A stretch of 64,000 bases of DNA from Stenotrophomonas sp. BIO128-Bstrain (GCF_030128875.1 NZ_CP124620.1:3855001-3919000), one strand, 5' to 3'; positions 33,278-43,475 are shown, numbered from the stretch's first letter. The notes: a model not told the origin generated them from the letters alone. Program-made: numbers and translations.

Positions 33278-34378
33278 TCAGAGACGCAGCGGCATCACCA
33301 CATGACGCGACTTCTCGCTGCTGGCCTCGCGGACCAGGGCAGAGGAGTTCGAATCACGCAGCTGGATCACGACGTGCTCGTCGCGCAGTGCCGATAGGGC
33401 ATCCAGCAGGTAGTTCACGTTGAAGCCGATGGCAAGGTCGCTGACCGTGGTATCGGCCTCGATCTCTTCCTGGGCTTCTTCCTGCTCCGGGTTGTGCGCG
33501 CTGATTTTCAGGTTGCCCGGCGAGACTTCCACGCGGATACCGCGGTACTTCTCGTTGGACAGAATCGCAGCACGCTGCAGCGAGGCACGCAGGGCTTCGC
33601 GATCGACCTTCACTTCGCGATCGGCACCGATCGGGATGACAGCCTCGTAATCCGGGAAGCGACCGTCGATCAGCTTGGAGGTGAAGGTCACATCGTCGCG
33701 CTTGACGCGCACGTGGCTGCGGCCGACTTCCAGCTCGATCTCGCGATCACCGCTTTCCAGCAGGCGCTGCAGCTCGGTCACGCCCTTGCGCGGCACGATG
33801 ATCTGGCGCTTGGCACCGCTGGCCTTTTCCAGCTCGGTTTCGCACAGCGCCAGGCGGTGACCATCGGTCGCCACGGTACGCAGGGCATCGCCACGCAGGT
33901 CGAACAACAGGCCGTTGAGGTAGTAGCGCACGTCCTGCTGGGCCATCGCGAACGCGGTGCGTTCGATCAGCTCCTTCAGGGTCGCTTCGCCGATGGCCAC
34001 GCGCTCGGTGGCTTCGACTTCGTCGACAGACGGGAAGTCGTTGGCCGGCAACGTTGCCAGGGTGAAGCGGCTGCGCCCGGCCTGCACGGTGATCTTGTCA
34101 CCGGTCTGCGAGACGGTGATCCGGCTGCCGTCGGGCAGGGCACGGATGATCTCGAACAGCTTGCGGGCGGGGATGGTGGTCTCGCCGTCCTGGGCATCTT
34201 CCACCGCGATCCGCGACACCATTTCCACTTCCAGGTCCGTGCCGGTCAGCGACAGCTGTCCGTTCTGGACCTGAACCAGGAAATTAGCCAGAACCGGCAG
34301 GGTCTGGCGGCGTTCGACCACGTTGACGACTTGTGCCAACGGCTTGAGAAAGGCTTCGCGCTGCAGTGTGAAACGCAT
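33278..34378 (-). CDS. dnaN: DNA polymerase III sliding clamp (beta subunit)
   Basis: Ring-shaped processivity clamp of 366 residues with three repeated domains. The N-terminus MRFTLQREAFLKPLAQVVNV and the C-terminus ending VVMPLRL, a clamp-typical terminus, are intact. It is separated from dnaA by a 276-base gap and from recF by 1.2 kb, so it is probably its own transcription unit, closed by the terminator at 33212-33238. The two arms of an inverted repeat flank it. Confidence 0.98.
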   Translation of the reverse strand: MRFTLQREAFLKPLAQVVNVVERRQTLPVLANFLVQVQNGQLSLTGTDLEVEMVSRIAVEDAQDGETTIPARKLFEIIRALPDGSRITVSQTGDKITVQAGRSRFTLATLPANDFPSVDEVEATERVAIGEATLKELIERTAFAMAQQDVRYYLNGLLFDLRGDALRTVATDGHRLALCETELEKASGAKRQIIVPRKGVTELQRLLESGDREIELEVGRSHVRVKRDDVTFTSKLIDGRFPDYEAVIPIGADREVKVDREALRASLQRAAILSNEKYRGIRVEVSPGNLKISAHNPEQEEAQEEIEADTTVSDLAIGFNVNYLLDALSALRDEHVVIQLRDSNSSALVREASSEKSRHVVMPLRL

Positions 34379-34654
34379 GTGGTTCCGTGCCCCTATGCTT
34401 TAAAAAAATGTGGAATAAATCAAAAGCTTGGTGGTGCTGGTAGGGCCAGAATCGCGGGAAAACACGACTAAGCCTTTGTAAACAAAAGGGTTTTTGACCT
34501 CGAAACCCTCTGCATTACTAGCCCCCAAGGGGTGGGGAAAGGTGTGGATAACTTTACCGCCGAATCGAGCGGCTTTTTTATCCACAACCTATACCTCGCT
34601 TACTACCGGATTCTGCACCGTTTTATGCGATGACGCCTTAGCGGCGTACATGCA
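34379..34654. other. oriC: dnaA-dnaN intergenic region, probable oriC core
   Basis: Two perfect DnaA boxes in opposite orientation, TGTGGATAA at 34543-34551 and TTATCCACA at 34578-34586, lie among AT-rich tracts (TTTAAAAAAATG at 34400-34411, GTAAACAAAAGGGTTTTT at 34478-34495). The region also serves as the dnaN promoter. The gap upstream of dnaA (35990-36242) has only imperfect boxes such as TTATTCACA (36115-36123), so this side is the better origin candidate. Origin function is inferred. Confidence 0.7.
34393..34586 (-). repeat. Origin-like inverted repeat, arm B (dnaA-dnaN gap)
   Basis: Inverted partner of 32593-32786, same length, with the axis near 33590 inside dnaN. Each arm has a perfect DnaA box at its outer end. 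The inner end holds the sequence immediately upstream of dnaN, so arm A carries a copy of what is probably the dnaN promoter, pointing toward dnaN from the other side. Confidence 0.88.
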
Positions 34655-35989
34655 TCATTCGCTCAACTTCCGGATCAGCTTGTCCCAGTCTTCCCGCAAC
34701 TTGCCGTCGGCTTCCATCAACGTCCGGATCTGCCGGCAGGCATGCAGCACCGTGGTGTGGTCCCGGCCGGCAAAGGCGTCGCCGATTTCCGGCAGGCTGT
34801 GCTCGGTCAGTTCCTTGGTCAGGGCCATGGCGACCTGACGGGGACGGGCCAGCGAGCGGGTCCGACGCTTGGACAGCAGATCCTTGATCTGCAGCCCGTA
34901 GTAGTCGGCCACGGTTTTCTGGATGTTGGGAATGCTGATCGCCTGCTGCTGGGCGCGAAGCAGGTCGCGCAGGGTTTCCTGGGCGAAATCAGTGGTGATC
35001 GCACGGCCGGTGAAATTGGCGCGTGCGGCCAGGGTATTCAACGCACCTTCGAGGTCGCGGACATTGGAGCGCATCTTCTTGGCAATCAGAAACGCCACAT
35101 CGTCGGGGATATCGGTGCCACGCTCGCGGGCCTTGGCCAGCACGATCGCTGCGCGCGTCTCGAAGTCCGGCGGCTCGATCGCCACCGACAGGCCCCAGGC
35201 CAGCCGCGACTTCAGCCGTGCTTCCAGGCCCTCGACTTCGCGCGGGTACCGGTCACAGGTCAGGATGATCTGCTGCTTGCCGTCGAACAGGGCGTTGAAC
35301 GTATGGAAGAACTCTTCCTGGGTACGGTCCTTGCCGGCGAAGAACTGGATGTCATCGATCAGCAGCGCGTCCACCTGCTGGAACTGGCGCTTGAACTGGT
35401 CCATGGTTTTTTCCTGCAGCGCACGGATCATCGCGCTGAAGAACTGTTCCGAACGCAGGTACAGCACCTTGGCTGCCGGGTTGGCCTGACGCATCGCATT
35501 GCCGGCCGCGAACATCAGGTGGGTCTTGCCCAGGCCGGTTCCGCCGTACAGCAGCAACGGGTTGTGGGCCCGGTCGCCCGGCTTCTGGGCCGCCTGGAAC
35601 GCCGCGGCCAGGCCCAGCTGGTTGCTGCGGCCCTCCACGAAGTTGGCGAAGGTGTAGTGCGAATCCATGTTGCCGGCGAACGGCACCAGGGGCTCGGCCG
35701 GTGCCGCCGGTGAGGACAGGCCCGGAATCGGCGCGATCTGCGCCTCCACCGGGCGCGGACGCGAGCCGATTTCAAGAAAAACGTCGCCGAAACCGGCGAA
35801 GTGCGCCAGCAGTTCCTTGATGCGCGGCAGATACAGCTCGCGCACCTGGTCGACGATGAAGGCGTTCGGCGCATAAAGCACCAGGCTGTCCGCGCGCAGA
35901 TCTGCCTGCAGCGGCTTCAACCAGGTGTGAACATCCTCGGGCGGAAACTCCGCTTCGAGGCGTTCGAGGGAACGAGACCAGGCATCCAT
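34655..35989 (-). CDS. dnaA: Chromosomal replication initiator DnaA
   Basis: Binds DnaA boxes and melts the origin. The 444-residue protein has an N-terminal DnaB-interaction domain ([20 protein letters not shown]), a Pro/Ala-rich linker (about 85-115), an AAA+ domain with Walker [10 protein letters not shown] and Walker B LLIDDIQF, and a C-terminal DNA-binding domain with the signature [19 protein letters not shown]. The ATG at 35989 gives the usual xanthomonad start although the ribosome site is weak. Divergent from rpmH. Confidence 0.98.
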   Translation of the reverse strand: MDAWSRSLERLEAEFPPEDVHTWLKPLQADLRADSLVLYAPNAFIVDQVRELYLPRIKELLAHFAGFGDVFLEIGSRPRPVEAQIAPIPGLSSPAAPAEPLVPFAGNMDSHYTFANFVEGRSNQLGLAAAFQAAQKPGDRAHNPLLLYGGTGLGKTHLMFAAGNAMRQANPAAKVLYLRSEQFFSAMIRALQEKTMDQFKRQFQQVDALLIDDIQFFAGKDRTQEEFFHTFNALFDGKQQIILTCDRYPREVEGLEARLKSRLAWGLSVAIEPPDFETRAAIVLAKARERGTDIPDDVAFLIAKKMRSNVRDLEGALNTLAARANFTGRAITTDFAQETLRDLLRAQQQAISIPNIQKTVADYYGLQIKDLLSKRRTRSLARPRQVAMALTKELTEHSLPEIGDAFAGRDHTTVLHACRQIRTLMEADGKLREDWDKLIRKLSE

Positions 35990-36175
35990 CGGCAATAATC
36001 GTCTGGGGCCAGCGGATAGGCGAACAAAAGCGCCGCACCGCAGGCCGGAAGGGGGGAAGAATGGATGGCGCAGACTACCACCGACGAGGGGGGCCGGGAA
36101 TGGTTGTCCCAAAGTTATTCACAAAACGATCCACAGCTATTGCACAGCCCGGTGAATTCCCGTAGTGACAGACAC

Positions 36176-36203
36176 TTGACGGGACCTCGATGAGGTCTAT
36201 AGA
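36176..36203 (+). promoter_or_regulatory. Sigma-70 promoter for rpmH-rnpA
   Basis: TTGACG (36176-36181), a 16-base spacer and TATAGA (36198-36203) lie 40 bases upstream of rpmH. A near-consensus promoter suits a ribosomal protein gene. Confidence 0.75.
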
Positions 36204-36242
36204 ATTTCCGGTTCTTTCCGTCCCCTTCATATAGAGGCCCGC

Positions 36243-36383
36243 ATGGCCACCAAGCGCACTTTCCAACCCAGCAACCTCAAGCGTAAGCGCGACCATGGCT
36301 TCCGTGCCCGTATGAAGACCGCTGACGGCCGCAAGATCCTGTCGCGTCGCCGCGCCAAGGGCCGTAAAGTCCTGAGCGCTTGA
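36243..36383 (+). CDS. rpmH: 50S ribosomal protein L34
   Basis: A 46-residue basic ribosomal protein ([20 protein letters not shown]...[12 protein letters not shown]). The sequence matches L34 from end to end. It is the first gene on the right-hand replication arm, divergent from dnaA, and is followed directly by rnpA. Confidence 0.98.
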   Translation: MATKRTFQPSNLKRKRDHGFRARMKTADGRKILSRRRAKGRKVLSA

Positions 36384-36388
36384 TTGCA

Positions 36389-36880
36389 ATGCCGCTTCCC
36401 GCGGCAGACGCAATCCTGACTGTGAGCAGTTCCGACCCGCGCAAGCGATTTCCTCGCTCTGCGCGGGTTCGTACGCGTGCCGAATATACAACGGTCTTCA
36501 ACGGCGCCCGCCGTGTGTCCGATCCGCTGATGACCCTGCACTGGCTGAAGAGCGATACGCCAGCCAGGTTGGGTCTTGCGGTGTCGCGCAAAGTCGATCC
36601 CCGAGCCGTGGGTCGCAACCGAGTGAAGCGTGTGCTGCGCGATGCCACACGCCACCTACGGCCGTGGATGAGTGCCGGCGATTACGTCGTCGTTGCCCGC
36701 AGCGCCGCCCGTACCGCCAGCAATTCAGATATCCGCCAGGCCTTTGAACGCCTGCTGCGCCGCCTTGGCGCATTGCCCATGCCGGGCGCGGACGGCACAA
36801 TGCCGCCGCCCCTGGGCGTTGTACCCCTTTCCCAGTCCGAGCCGGCATTGCGTGCCGGCCCCGTCGAGCCTGCACGCTGA
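36389..36880 (+). CDS. rnpA: Ribonuclease P protein component
   Basis: Protein cofactor of RNase P for tRNA 5' maturation. The core is [20 protein letters not shown], then the RNR motif [14 protein letters not shown] and the [12 protein letters not shown] strand. With the ATG at 36389 it has 163 residues. The true start may be the GTG at 36422 ([10 protein letters not shown]), since no clear ribosome site precedes either. The last 35 residues are a Pro/Ala-rich tail beyond the normal fold. Its stop overlaps the yidC start (TGATG). Confidence 0.93.
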   Translation: MPLPAADAILTVSSSDPRKRFPRSARVRTRAEYTTVFNGARRVSDPLMTLHWLKSDTPARLGLAVSRKVDPRAVGRNRVKRVLRDATRHLRPWMSAGDYVVVARSAARTASNSDIRQAFERLLRRLGALPMPGADGTMPPPLGVVPLSQSEPALRAGPVEPAR

Positions 36881-38577
36881 TGAACCAGACCCGCGTTTTC
36901 CTGATTTTTGCCTGGCTGATGGTGGCCGTGTTGCTGTGGATGGAGTGGGGCCGCGACAAAGCCGCGCCGCCGACCCCGGCCGTGGCCGCCCAGACCACCC
37001 AGGCCAGCGTGCCGGGTGCGGCTGCCGGCAGCATTCCCGGTGCACCGGTGCCCCAGGCTGACGGTTCCCTGCCGGCGGCACAGCCGGCCGCACAGACCGA
37101 GGCCGGCCCGGCCCGCGTGACCATCACCACCGACGTGCTGCGTCTGGTGCTGGACGGTGGCACGGTGCTGGACGCCGAACTGCTGCAGTTCCCGCAGACC
37201 AAGGAAGAAGGCAGCCCGCCGGTCCGCCTGCTGACGGAAGAAGCCACCCACCCGTACCGCGCGGTCAGTGGCTGGATCAGTGAAGACAAGACCATGCCGG
37301 TGCCGGCCGCCAACGGCTTCAAGCTGGTCGGCGACAACCACGACTTCGTGCTGGCCAAGGGCCAGGACGAGGTCACCGTGCCGTTCGAATGGACCGGCCC
37401 GAACGGCGTGACCATCCGCCGCACCTACTCGCTGGGTCGCAACGAGTACGCGATCACGGTCAAGGATGAAGTCGTCAACGGCGGCAGCGCCCCGTGGAGC
37501 GGCTACGTGTTCCGCACCCTGGACCGCACCCCGACCATCCTCTCGCGCAGCATGACCAACCCGGACTCGTTCAGCTTCAACGGCGCGACCTGGTTCAGCC
37601 CGCAGGACGGTTACGAGCGCCGCGCGTTCAAGGATTACCTGGACGACGGCCACCTCAACCGCACCATCACCGGCGGCTGGCTGGCGATGCTGCAGCACCA
37701 CTTCTTCACCGCGTGGATTCCGCAGGCCGACCAGGCCGCGCAGTACTCGCTGGCGCAGAACAACGGCCGTGACCAGATCGAAGCGCGCGGCCCGGCCTTC
37801 ACCGTGGCCCCGGGCCAGCAGGTCAGCACCGAAGCCCGCCTGTGGGTCGGACCGAAGCTGGTCAACCTGATCGCCAAGGAAGACGTGAAGGGCCTGGACC
37901 GCGTGGTCGACTACAGCCGCTTCTCGCTGATGGCGATCATCGGCCAGGGCCTGTTCTGGGTGTTGAACCAGGTCCACAAGGTGGTCGACAACTGGGGCTG
38001 GGCCATCGTCGGCCTGGTGGTGCTGCTGAAGCTGGTGCTGTATCCGCTCTCGGCCGTGCAGTACAAGTCCGGTGCCAAGATGCGTCGCTTCCAGCCGCGC
38101 ATCGCGCAGCTCAAGGAACGCTATGGCGATGACCGCCAGAAGTTCCAGACCGCGATGATGGAGCTGTACAAGAAAGAGAAGATCAACCCGATGGGCGGCT
38201 GTCTGCCGATCCTCATCCAGATGCCGATCTTCTTCGCGCTGTACTGGGTGCTGGTGGAATCGGTGGAACTGCGCCAGGCCCCCTGGCTGGGCTGGATCCA
38301 GGATCTGACCGCACGTGACCCGTACTTCATCCTGCCGGTGATCAACGTGGCGGTGATGTGGGCCACGCAGAAGCTGACCCCGGCGCCGGGCATGGACCCG
38401 ATGCAGGCCAAGATGATGCAGCTGATGCCGCTGGTGTTCGGCGTCATGATGGCCTTCATGCCGTCCGGTCTGGTGCTGTACTGGGTCGTCAACGGCGGCC
38501 TGGGCCTGCTCCAGCAGTGGTGGATGACCAAGCGCCACGGCAGCGACCCGCTGCCGGTCGTCACCGCCAAGAAGTAA
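36880..38577 (+). CDS. yidC: Membrane protein insertase YidC
   Basis: Inserts proteins into the inner membrane, alone or with Sec. The 565-residue protein has an N-terminal helix ([19 protein letters not shown]), a large periplasmic beta domain (about 60-340) and the conserved five-helix insertase core ([58 protein letters not shown]) with a basic C-terminus. It begins within the rnpA stop codon; no yidD gene lies between them. Confidence 0.97.
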   Translation: MNQTRVFLIFAWLMVAVLLWMEWGRDKAAPPTPAVAAQTTQASVPGAAAGSIPGAPVPQADGSLPAAQPAAQTEAGPARVTITTDVLRLVLDGGTVLDAELLQFPQTKEEGSPPVRLLTEEATHPYRAVSGWISEDKTMPVPAANGFKLVGDNHDFVLAKGQDEVTVPFEWTGPNGVTIRRTYSLGRNEYAITVKDEVVNGGSAPWSGYVFRTLDRTPTILSRSMTNPDSFSFNGATWFSPQDGYERRAFKDYLDDGHLNRTITGGWLAMLQHHFFTAWIPQADQAAQYSLAQNNGRDQIEARGPAFTVAPGQQVSTEARLWVGPKLVNLIAKEDVKGLDRVVDYSRFSLMAIIGQGLFWVLNQVHKVVDNWGWAIVGLVVLLKLVLYPLSAVQYKSGAKMRRFQPRIAQLKERYGDDRQKFQTAMMELYKKEKINPMGGCLPILIQMPIFFALYWVLVESVELRQAPWLGWIQDLTARDPYFILPVINVAVMWATQKLTPAPGMDPMQAKMMQLMPLVFGVMMAFMPSGLVLYWVVNGGLGLLQQWWMTKRHGSDPLPVVTAKK

Positions 38578-38589
38578 GCTGCACAGGAG

Positions 38590-38608
38590 ACCCGCCGCAA
38601 GGCGGGTT
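38590..38608 (+). terminator. Hairpin after yidC
   Basis: ACCCGCC-GCAA-GGCGGGT forms a 7-bp stem with a tetraloop 12 bases after the yidC stop, followed by TTTCC. The short T tract makes it a moderate terminator. Confidence 0.6.
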
Positions 38609-38684
38609 TCCTGCATCTGCGGCCCGCGCATCCTGCGGTCCGTAGAATGCCCCCTGATTCCCCGCACGCCGCAGTGAGCCCGAC

Positions 38685-40028
38685 ATGACCCATGCCCCCG
38701 ACACCATCGTGGCCATCGCCACCGCGCCCGGCGCGGGCGGCGTCGGCATGCTGCGGCTGTCCGGCCCGCAGGCGCGGCCCATCGCCGAGGCGATCGGCGT
38801 GCGCGCGATGCAGCCACGGCATGCGCACTACGCGCGCTTGCGCGATGCGGCCGGCGAGGTGATCGACGACGGCATCGCGCTGTGGTTCCCGGCCCCGAAC
38901 AGCTTCACCGGCGAAGAAGTGGTGGAGCTGCAGGGGCATGGCAGCCCGGTGGTGCTGCAGCAGCTGGTCGCGCGTTGCATCGCCTTGGGCGCGCGGCAGG
39001 CGCGGCCCGGTGAATTCAGCGAGCGCGCCTTCCTCAACGGCAAGCTCGACCTGGCCCAGGCCGAGGCGATCGCCGACCTGATCGCCGCCAGCGATACCCG
39101 CGCAGCGCGCGCGGCCCGCCGCTCGCTGGATGGCGTGTTCTCGCGCCGCGTGGACGATGTCGCAGAACAGCTTGTTCTGCTGCGGATCCACGTGGAAGCG
39201 GCGATCGATTTCGCCGACGAACCCCTGGATACCCTCGGCGGCGCCCAGGTGCGCAGCGGTCTGGTCACCGCGCTGCAGGCACTGATCCGGCTGCGCGACG
39301 ATGCCGAACGCGGGCGCAAGCTGCGCGATGGTCTGCACGCGGTGCTGGTGGGCCCGCCGAACGCCGGCAAGAGCTCGCTGCTCAACGCGTTGGCAGGCAG
39401 CGAGCGGGCGATCGTCACCGACATCGCCGGCACCACCCGCGACACCCTGCGCGAAACCATCCGTATCGATGGGCTGGAACTGACCCTGGTCGACACCGCC
39501 GGCCTGCGCGAAGGCGGGGATGCCATCGAGCGCGAAGGCATGCGCCGGGCGCGCGAGGAAATGCAGCGCACCGACCTGGCCATCGTGGTGGTCGATGCGC
39601 GCGACCCGCAGGCGGGCCGCGACGCGGTGGGCGACAGCATCGCCGAGGTGCCGCAGCAGCTGTGGATCCACAACAAGAGCGATCTGCTGGACGCGATTCC
39701 GTCTGATGCCGCTGCGGACGTTCTGCATGTCTCGGCTGCGACTGGCCTGGGCCTGGATCAACTGCACGCGCGCCTGCGCGCGCTGGCCAGCGGCAGTGCC
39801 GGCGACAGCGTGGACGGCGAGTTCTCCGCGCGTGCCCGCCATGTGGAGGCGATCAGCCAGGCCATCGGCCATGCCGAGCGCGCCGAATCGGAGCTGGTCC
39901 ACGAGCACCTGGAGCTGGCCGCCGAGGAACTGCGCCTGGCCCATGAGGCGCTGGGCGAGATCACCGGGCGGATGAGCGCCGATGATCTGCTCGGGCGCAT
40001 TTTCTCCAGCTTCTGCATCGGGAAGTAG
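38685..40028 (+). CDS. mnmE: tRNA modification GTPase MnmE
   Basis: With MnmG it makes the 5-carboxymethylaminomethyl modification of wobble uridine in certain tRNAs. The 447-residue protein has the folate-binding N-domain ([20 protein letters not shown]), a G domain with [19 protein letters not shown] and NKSD motifs, and the essential C-terminal FCIGK. The usual origin neighbour downstream of yidC. Confidence 0.97.
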   Translation: MTHAPDTIVAIATAPGAGGVGMLRLSGPQARPIAEAIGVRAMQPRHAHYARLRDAAGEVIDDGIALWFPAPNSFTGEEVVELQGHGSPVVLQQLVARCIALGARQARPGEFSERAFLNGKLDLAQAEAIADLIAASDTRAARAARRSLDGVFSRRVDDVAEQLVLLRIHVEAAIDFADEPLDTLGGAQVRSGLVTALQALIRLRDDAERGRKLRDGLHAVLVGPPNAGKSSLLNALAGSERAIVTDIAGTTRDTLRETIRIDGLELTLVDTAGLREGGDAIEREGMRRAREEMQRTDLAIVVVDARDPQAGRDAVGDSIAEVPQQLWIHNKSDLLDAIPSDAAADVLHVSAATGLGLDQLHARLRALASGSAGDSVDGEFSARARHVEAISQAIGHAERAESELVHEHLELAAEELRLAHEALGEITGRMSADDLLGRIFSSFCIGK

Positions 40029-40099
40029 GCGGCGCCTTTCTTCGCGCTGTCACACCCCTGCAGCAGACTGACCCGGTTCTTTATCGACAGGAATCTGAA

Positions 40100-41215
40100 G
40101 TGTCCAAGCCGTTGTGGGGGTGTGTGTTGCTGGTGTCGCTCGCCGTGGCACCATCGGTGGCCATGAGCGCTGAATCGTCTTCCCCTACGCCGGCCAAGGC
40201 CGCCGTCTACGGCCACCGCGGCGCCAGTGCGCTGCTGCCCGAGCACACGCTTGCCGCCTATGCGCAGGCCATCGCCGACGGCGCCGACTACATCGAGCCG
40301 GACCTGGTGATGACCAAGGACGGCGTGCTGGTATCGCGCCACGAGAACGAGATCGGCGGCACCACCGATGTGGCCGCGCACCCCGAGTTCGCCAGCCGCA
40401 GGACCGTCAAGACCATCGACGGCGAGCGCATCGAAGGCTGGTTCACCGAAGACTTCACGCTGGCCGAGCTGAAAACGCTGTACGCCCGCGAGCGCCTGCC
40501 GCAGCTGCGCAGCACCGCCTTCGACGGCCAGTTCCGCATCGCCACGCTGGACGAGATCATCGCCTTCCTGGTGCAGCAGGCCGGCCGCGCCAACCGCGGC
40601 ATCGGGCTGGTGCCGGAGATCAAGCACGGCACCTACTTCACCAGCATCGGCCTGCCGATGGAAGACAAGGTGGTCACCGCGCTCCAGGGCAACGCCTACA
40701 CGCGCGTGGCGCCGGTGACGATCCAGTCCTTCGAGGTCGGCAACCTGCGTTACCTGCGTGGCAAGCTCGGCCGCGACAGCAACATCCGCCTGCTGCAGCT
40801 GCTAGGCGATCCCACGCAGCAGCCCGGTGACGTGCTGGCCGCCAAGGGCCGCCAGCGCTATGCCGATCTGATCACTCCGGCCGGGCTGCGCGAGGTGGCC
40901 ACCTATGCCGATGGCATCGGCCCGAGCCTGCGCATGGTCATCCCACTGGACGCGCAGGGGAAGCTGGGCACCCCGACCTCGCTGGTGCGTGATGCGCATG
41001 CGGCCGGCTTGATGGTGGTGCCGTATACGTTCCGGCCGGAGAACCAATTCCAGGCGGCGGAGTTCCGCAAGGGCGAGCCGAATGCCCGCAATGCCGACGG
41101 CTCGGTCGCCGAAATGCGGGCCTATCTGGCCACCGGCATCGATGCGTTCTTCACCGATGACCCGGCGCTGGGCCGGCGTGCGGTGGATGGGGACGGGACA
41201 CCGGCGACCCGGTAG
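40100..41215 (+). CDS. glpQ: Glycerophosphodiester phosphodiesterase, exported (GlpQ-like)
   Basis: Hydrolyses glycerophosphodiesters to glycerol 3-phosphate in the periplasm. The 371-residue protein starts at a GTG with AGGA upstream; this start supplies the signal peptide (SKPLWGCVLLVSLAVAPSVA). The GDPD motif is YGHRGASALLPEHTLAAY, followed by the metal-binding YIEPDLVMTKDGVLVSRHE. The long family form fits GlpQ. Its TAG stop codon is part of a SMAG-like repeat. Confidence 0.92.
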   Translation: MSKPLWGCVLLVSLAVAPSVAMSAESSSPTPAKAAVYGHRGASALLPEHTLAAYAQAIADGADYIEPDLVMTKDGVLVSRHENEIGGTTDVAAHPEFASRRTVKTIDGERIEGWFTEDFTLAELKTLYARERLPQLRSTAFDGQFRIATLDEIIAFLVQQAGRANRGIGLVPEIKHGTYFTSIGLPMEDKVVTALQGNAYTRVAPVTIQSFEVGNLRYLRGKLGRDSNIRLLQLLGDPTQQPGDVLAAKGRQRYADLITPAGLREVATYADGIGPSLRMVIPLDAQGKLGTPTSLVRDAHAAGLMVVPYTFRPENQFQAAEFRKGEPNARNADGSVAEMRAYLATGIDAFFTDDPALGRRAVDGDGTPATR

Positions 41216-41236
41216 GTACCGACCGTTGGTCGGTAC
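41212..41236 (+). repeat. SMAG-like palindrome overlapping the glpQ stop codon
   Basis: GTAG followed by the GTACCGACC-GTT-GGTCGGTAC stem-loop. The same 25 bases occur inverted at 58540-58564. The TAG of the leading GTAG is the glpQ stop. Confidence 0.8.
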
Positions 41237-41305
41237 GATCATGATCGGTGCTACGCGCATCGACCTTGCTCGGTGGGCGCGATATCGGAGTATCCGGCGC
41301 ACGGC

Positions 41306-41328
41306 AGCCACGCATGGCGTGGCTCTAC
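41306..41328 (-). repeat. SMAG-like palindrome
   Basis: On the minus strand, GTAG followed by AGCCACGC-CAT-GCGTGGCT (overlapping AG). It is of the same subtype as the pair at 44817-44882 and lies in the gap between glpQ and the rhomboid gene. Confidence 0.78.
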
Positions 41329-41357
41329 CGTGGCAGGCAATCAGATGGCGCTGCCGG

Positions 41358-42140
41358 TCAATCCAGCGATGACCCTCCATCGCGCCGCCGGAACGGCAGC
41401 ACCACGAAGTCGCGGCCCTCGCGTGGTTGCCACAGCACCGGCACGCGGGTCGGGGAGGGCGGCTCCAGATCGGCGTCGCGCGCCGCCTCGATGTCGTCCT
41501 CTTCCTCATCTTCCCAGCTGTAGCGCTTGCGCGGCGCCATCGGGTCGGAGAGGCGGAACAGCAGCGCGCTGATGATGCCGGCAAAGGCACCGCCCATGTG
41601 CGATTGCCAGGACACGCCCGGCTCGTGCGGCAGGATGGTGAGCAGCATGCTGCCGTAGAACAGGAACGCGATCAGCCCGGCGGCGATGGCCGGCCGGTCG
41701 CGGCGCAGCAGGCCGAGCACGAACACCAGGAACATCAGGCCGTGGGTGATGCCACTGGCACCGAGATGGCGGCTGCCCAGATCGCCGAGCAGCCAGGCAC
41801 CGAGTCCCGAACCGAGCCACAGCAGGGGCAGCGCCCGCAGCGTTGCGTTGGGATAGACGCTGCCGGCCAGGGTGCCGAGGATCAGCAGGGCCGCCGCATT
41901 GGCACCCAGGTGCTGGATCGAACCGTGCAGCAGCGGTGCACCGAGAATGCCGAGCAGGCCGGCCTTGTCCAGCGGGGCAACCGCCCACGGACGCCAGTCG
42001 AAGTGGCCTTGGGCGGTATACACCGCCACCAGCAGCAGCACGAAGGCCAGGCTCAGGTTGAACGCCCGCAGTACACCACCACGGTCGTTGCGGGAGGGGA
42101 CCGGCGGCGCGCCGGTGGGCTGGGGCAGGTTGGCGTTCAT
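41358..42140 (-). CDS. Rhomboid-family intramembrane serine protease
   Basis: A 260-residue polytopic membrane protein. The catalytic pair is Ser129 (GASGITHG) and His181 (QSHMGGAFAG). The HGSIQHLGANAAAL segment provides the conserved His/Asn of helix 2. The cytosolic C-terminal tail is acidic (SWEDEEEDDIEAARDADLEP) and then basic. The ATG at 42140 is chosen; a GTG at 42173 would add 11 residues. Substrate unknown. Confidence 0.88.
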   Translation of the reverse strand: MNANLPQPTGAPPVPSRNDRGGVLRAFNLSLAFVLLLVAVYTAQGHFDWRPWAVAPLDKAGLLGILGAPLLHGSIQHLGANAAALLILGTLAGSVYPNATLRALPLLWLGSGLGAWLLGDLGSRHLGASGITHGLMFLVFVLGLLRRDRPAIAAGLIAFLFYGSMLLTILPHEPGVSWQSHMGGAFAGIISALLFRLSDPMAPRKRYSWEDEEEDDIEAARDADLEPPSPTRVPVLWQPREGRDFVVLPFRRRDGGSSLD

Positions 42141-42237
42141 ACCCTTAGGGATGGCGCCGCCCCGGATGAACACAAGGGCAACGCCGTGGGAGAGAGAGGT
42201 ACCGCCTGCGGGACAATCCCGCAGGCGGCACGGTCGG

Positions 42238-43197
42238 TCAGGCGTGGCCGCCTTCCTTCGGCGGATTCTTCAGGCTCAGCACCACGGTCGCGGCGATGAT
42301 CACCGCCACCACACCCAGCGAGATCGGGGTGGGGATCTTGAAGATGTCGATCAGCATCATCTTGATGCCGATGAAGGCCAGCACCAGGGCCAGGCCGTAA
42401 GGCAGCAGGTGGAAGCGATCGGCCATGCCGGCCAGCAGGAAGAACATCGCGCGCAGGCCCAGCACCGCGAAGACATTGGAGGTCAGCACGATGAACGGGT
42501 CGGTGGTGATGGCGAAGATCGCCGGGATGGAGTCCACCGCGAAGATCACGTCGGTGACCGCGATCAGGATCAGCACCACGAACAGCGGGGTGAACCAGCG
42601 CTTGCCATCGCGCATGACGCTCATGGCATTGCCGGCGTAGTCGGGCAGCAGGCGCAGGTGCTTGCGCATCCAGCGCAGGGCGGGGTTGGTCTCCAGATCC
42701 GGCTCGCTGCCGGCTGAGAACCACATCTTCCAGCCGGTGAAGAGCAGGAACGCGCCGAACACATAGAGCAGCCAGTGGAACTTGGTCAGCAGCACGCTGC
42801 CGGCGAAGATCATGATCGTACGCAGCACGATCGCGCCCAGGATGCCGATGATCAACACCTTCTGGCGCTGTTCCTCGGGCACCGCGAAGTAGCCCATGAT
42901 CATCAGGAACACGAAGATGTTGTCCACGGCCAGGGCTTTCTCGACCAGGTAACCGGTCAGGAACTCCAGGCCGACCTTGTTGGCCACTACCTGGCCGGCG
43001 GTCTCATTGAGGTAGTACCAGAGGCCACCGTTGAAGGCCAGGGCCAGCACGACCCAGCCGATCGACCACCACAGGGCCTCCTTGAAGGTGACCTTGTGCG
43101 GTCCGCCATGTCGCATCAATACGAGGTCGACCAGCAGCGCGATGATCACCACCGCGCCGAAGCCGCCCCACAACCACACATTACCGATCGTCTGCAT
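42238..43197 (-). CDS. TerC/Alx-family membrane protein, probable manganese exporter
   Basis: A 319-residue inner-membrane protein with about nine helices. TerC signatures are ALAVDNIFVFLMI and the second acidic motif TDVIFAVDSIPAIFAITTDPF. Members such as E. coli Alx and related exporters affect Mn2+ homeostasis. The gene is preceded by what looks like a yybP-ykoY riboswitch, which strongly supports a manganese role. The ribosome site (ACGGAC) is weak, in line with control by the leader. Confidence 0.9.
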   Translation of the reverse strand: MQTIGNVWLWGGFGAVVIIALLVDLVLMRHGGPHKVTFKEALWWSIGWVVLALAFNGGLWYYLNETAGQVVANKVGLEFLTGYLVEKALAVDNIFVFLMIMGYFAVPEEQRQKVLIIGILGAIVLRTIMIFAGSVLLTKFHWLLYVFGAFLLFTGWKMWFSAGSEPDLETNPALRWMRKHLRLLPDYAGNAMSVMRDGKRWFTPLFVVLILIAVTDVIFAVDSIPAIFAITTDPFIVLTSNVFAVLGLRAMFFLLAGMADRFHLLPYGLALVLAFIGIKMMLIDIFKIPTPISLGVVAVIIAATVVLSLKNPPKEGGHA

Positions 43198-43269
43198 TGG
43201 GTTTGTCCGTTGGAAAAATAGAATGCCTCAAGCCGGACGGCGAGGATCTGCAACGGAGGATCGGGGGGA

Positions 43270-43400
43270 TCCGGGGACAGAGCTTCGCCATACGGCGAAG
43301 GTCTCGCTCGCAGTCCCGATGGGTGGGACTGCCGTTGCACCGGAGCCTGCGGGCTCGAATTGACGGCGACAACGTCTGGGAGCTACTCCCCTTCTGGGGC
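43270..43400 (-). ncRNA. yybP-ykoY family (Mn2+) riboswitch in the TerC leader
   Basis: Read on the minus strand, the hallmark GGGGAGTAGCTC (43380-43391) starts the element. It is followed by CGCCGTCAATTCG, a small hairpin, CCGGTGCAACGGC, a second hairpin (AGTCCC...GGGACT), and the closing hairpin GAGACCTTCGCC-GTAT-GGCGAAGCTC (43278-43305). This order and the GAGACCTT motif match the yybP-ykoY family. A leader of about 70 bases separates it from the TerC start. I read it by eye without a covariance model. Confidence 0.82.
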
Positions 43401-43475
43401 CGATTCTGCGGGGTGGCGGGGCCGGCGTCAAATCCTTTCCATGCCCCGGTGCGGCTGAACGAAACGCCCCAACCG

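Noticed and set aside
39186..39201. GATCCACGTGGAAGCG in mnmE as a parS site
   Set aside because: It has the core but four or more mismatches in the arms, and falls in conserved coding sequence that explains it.
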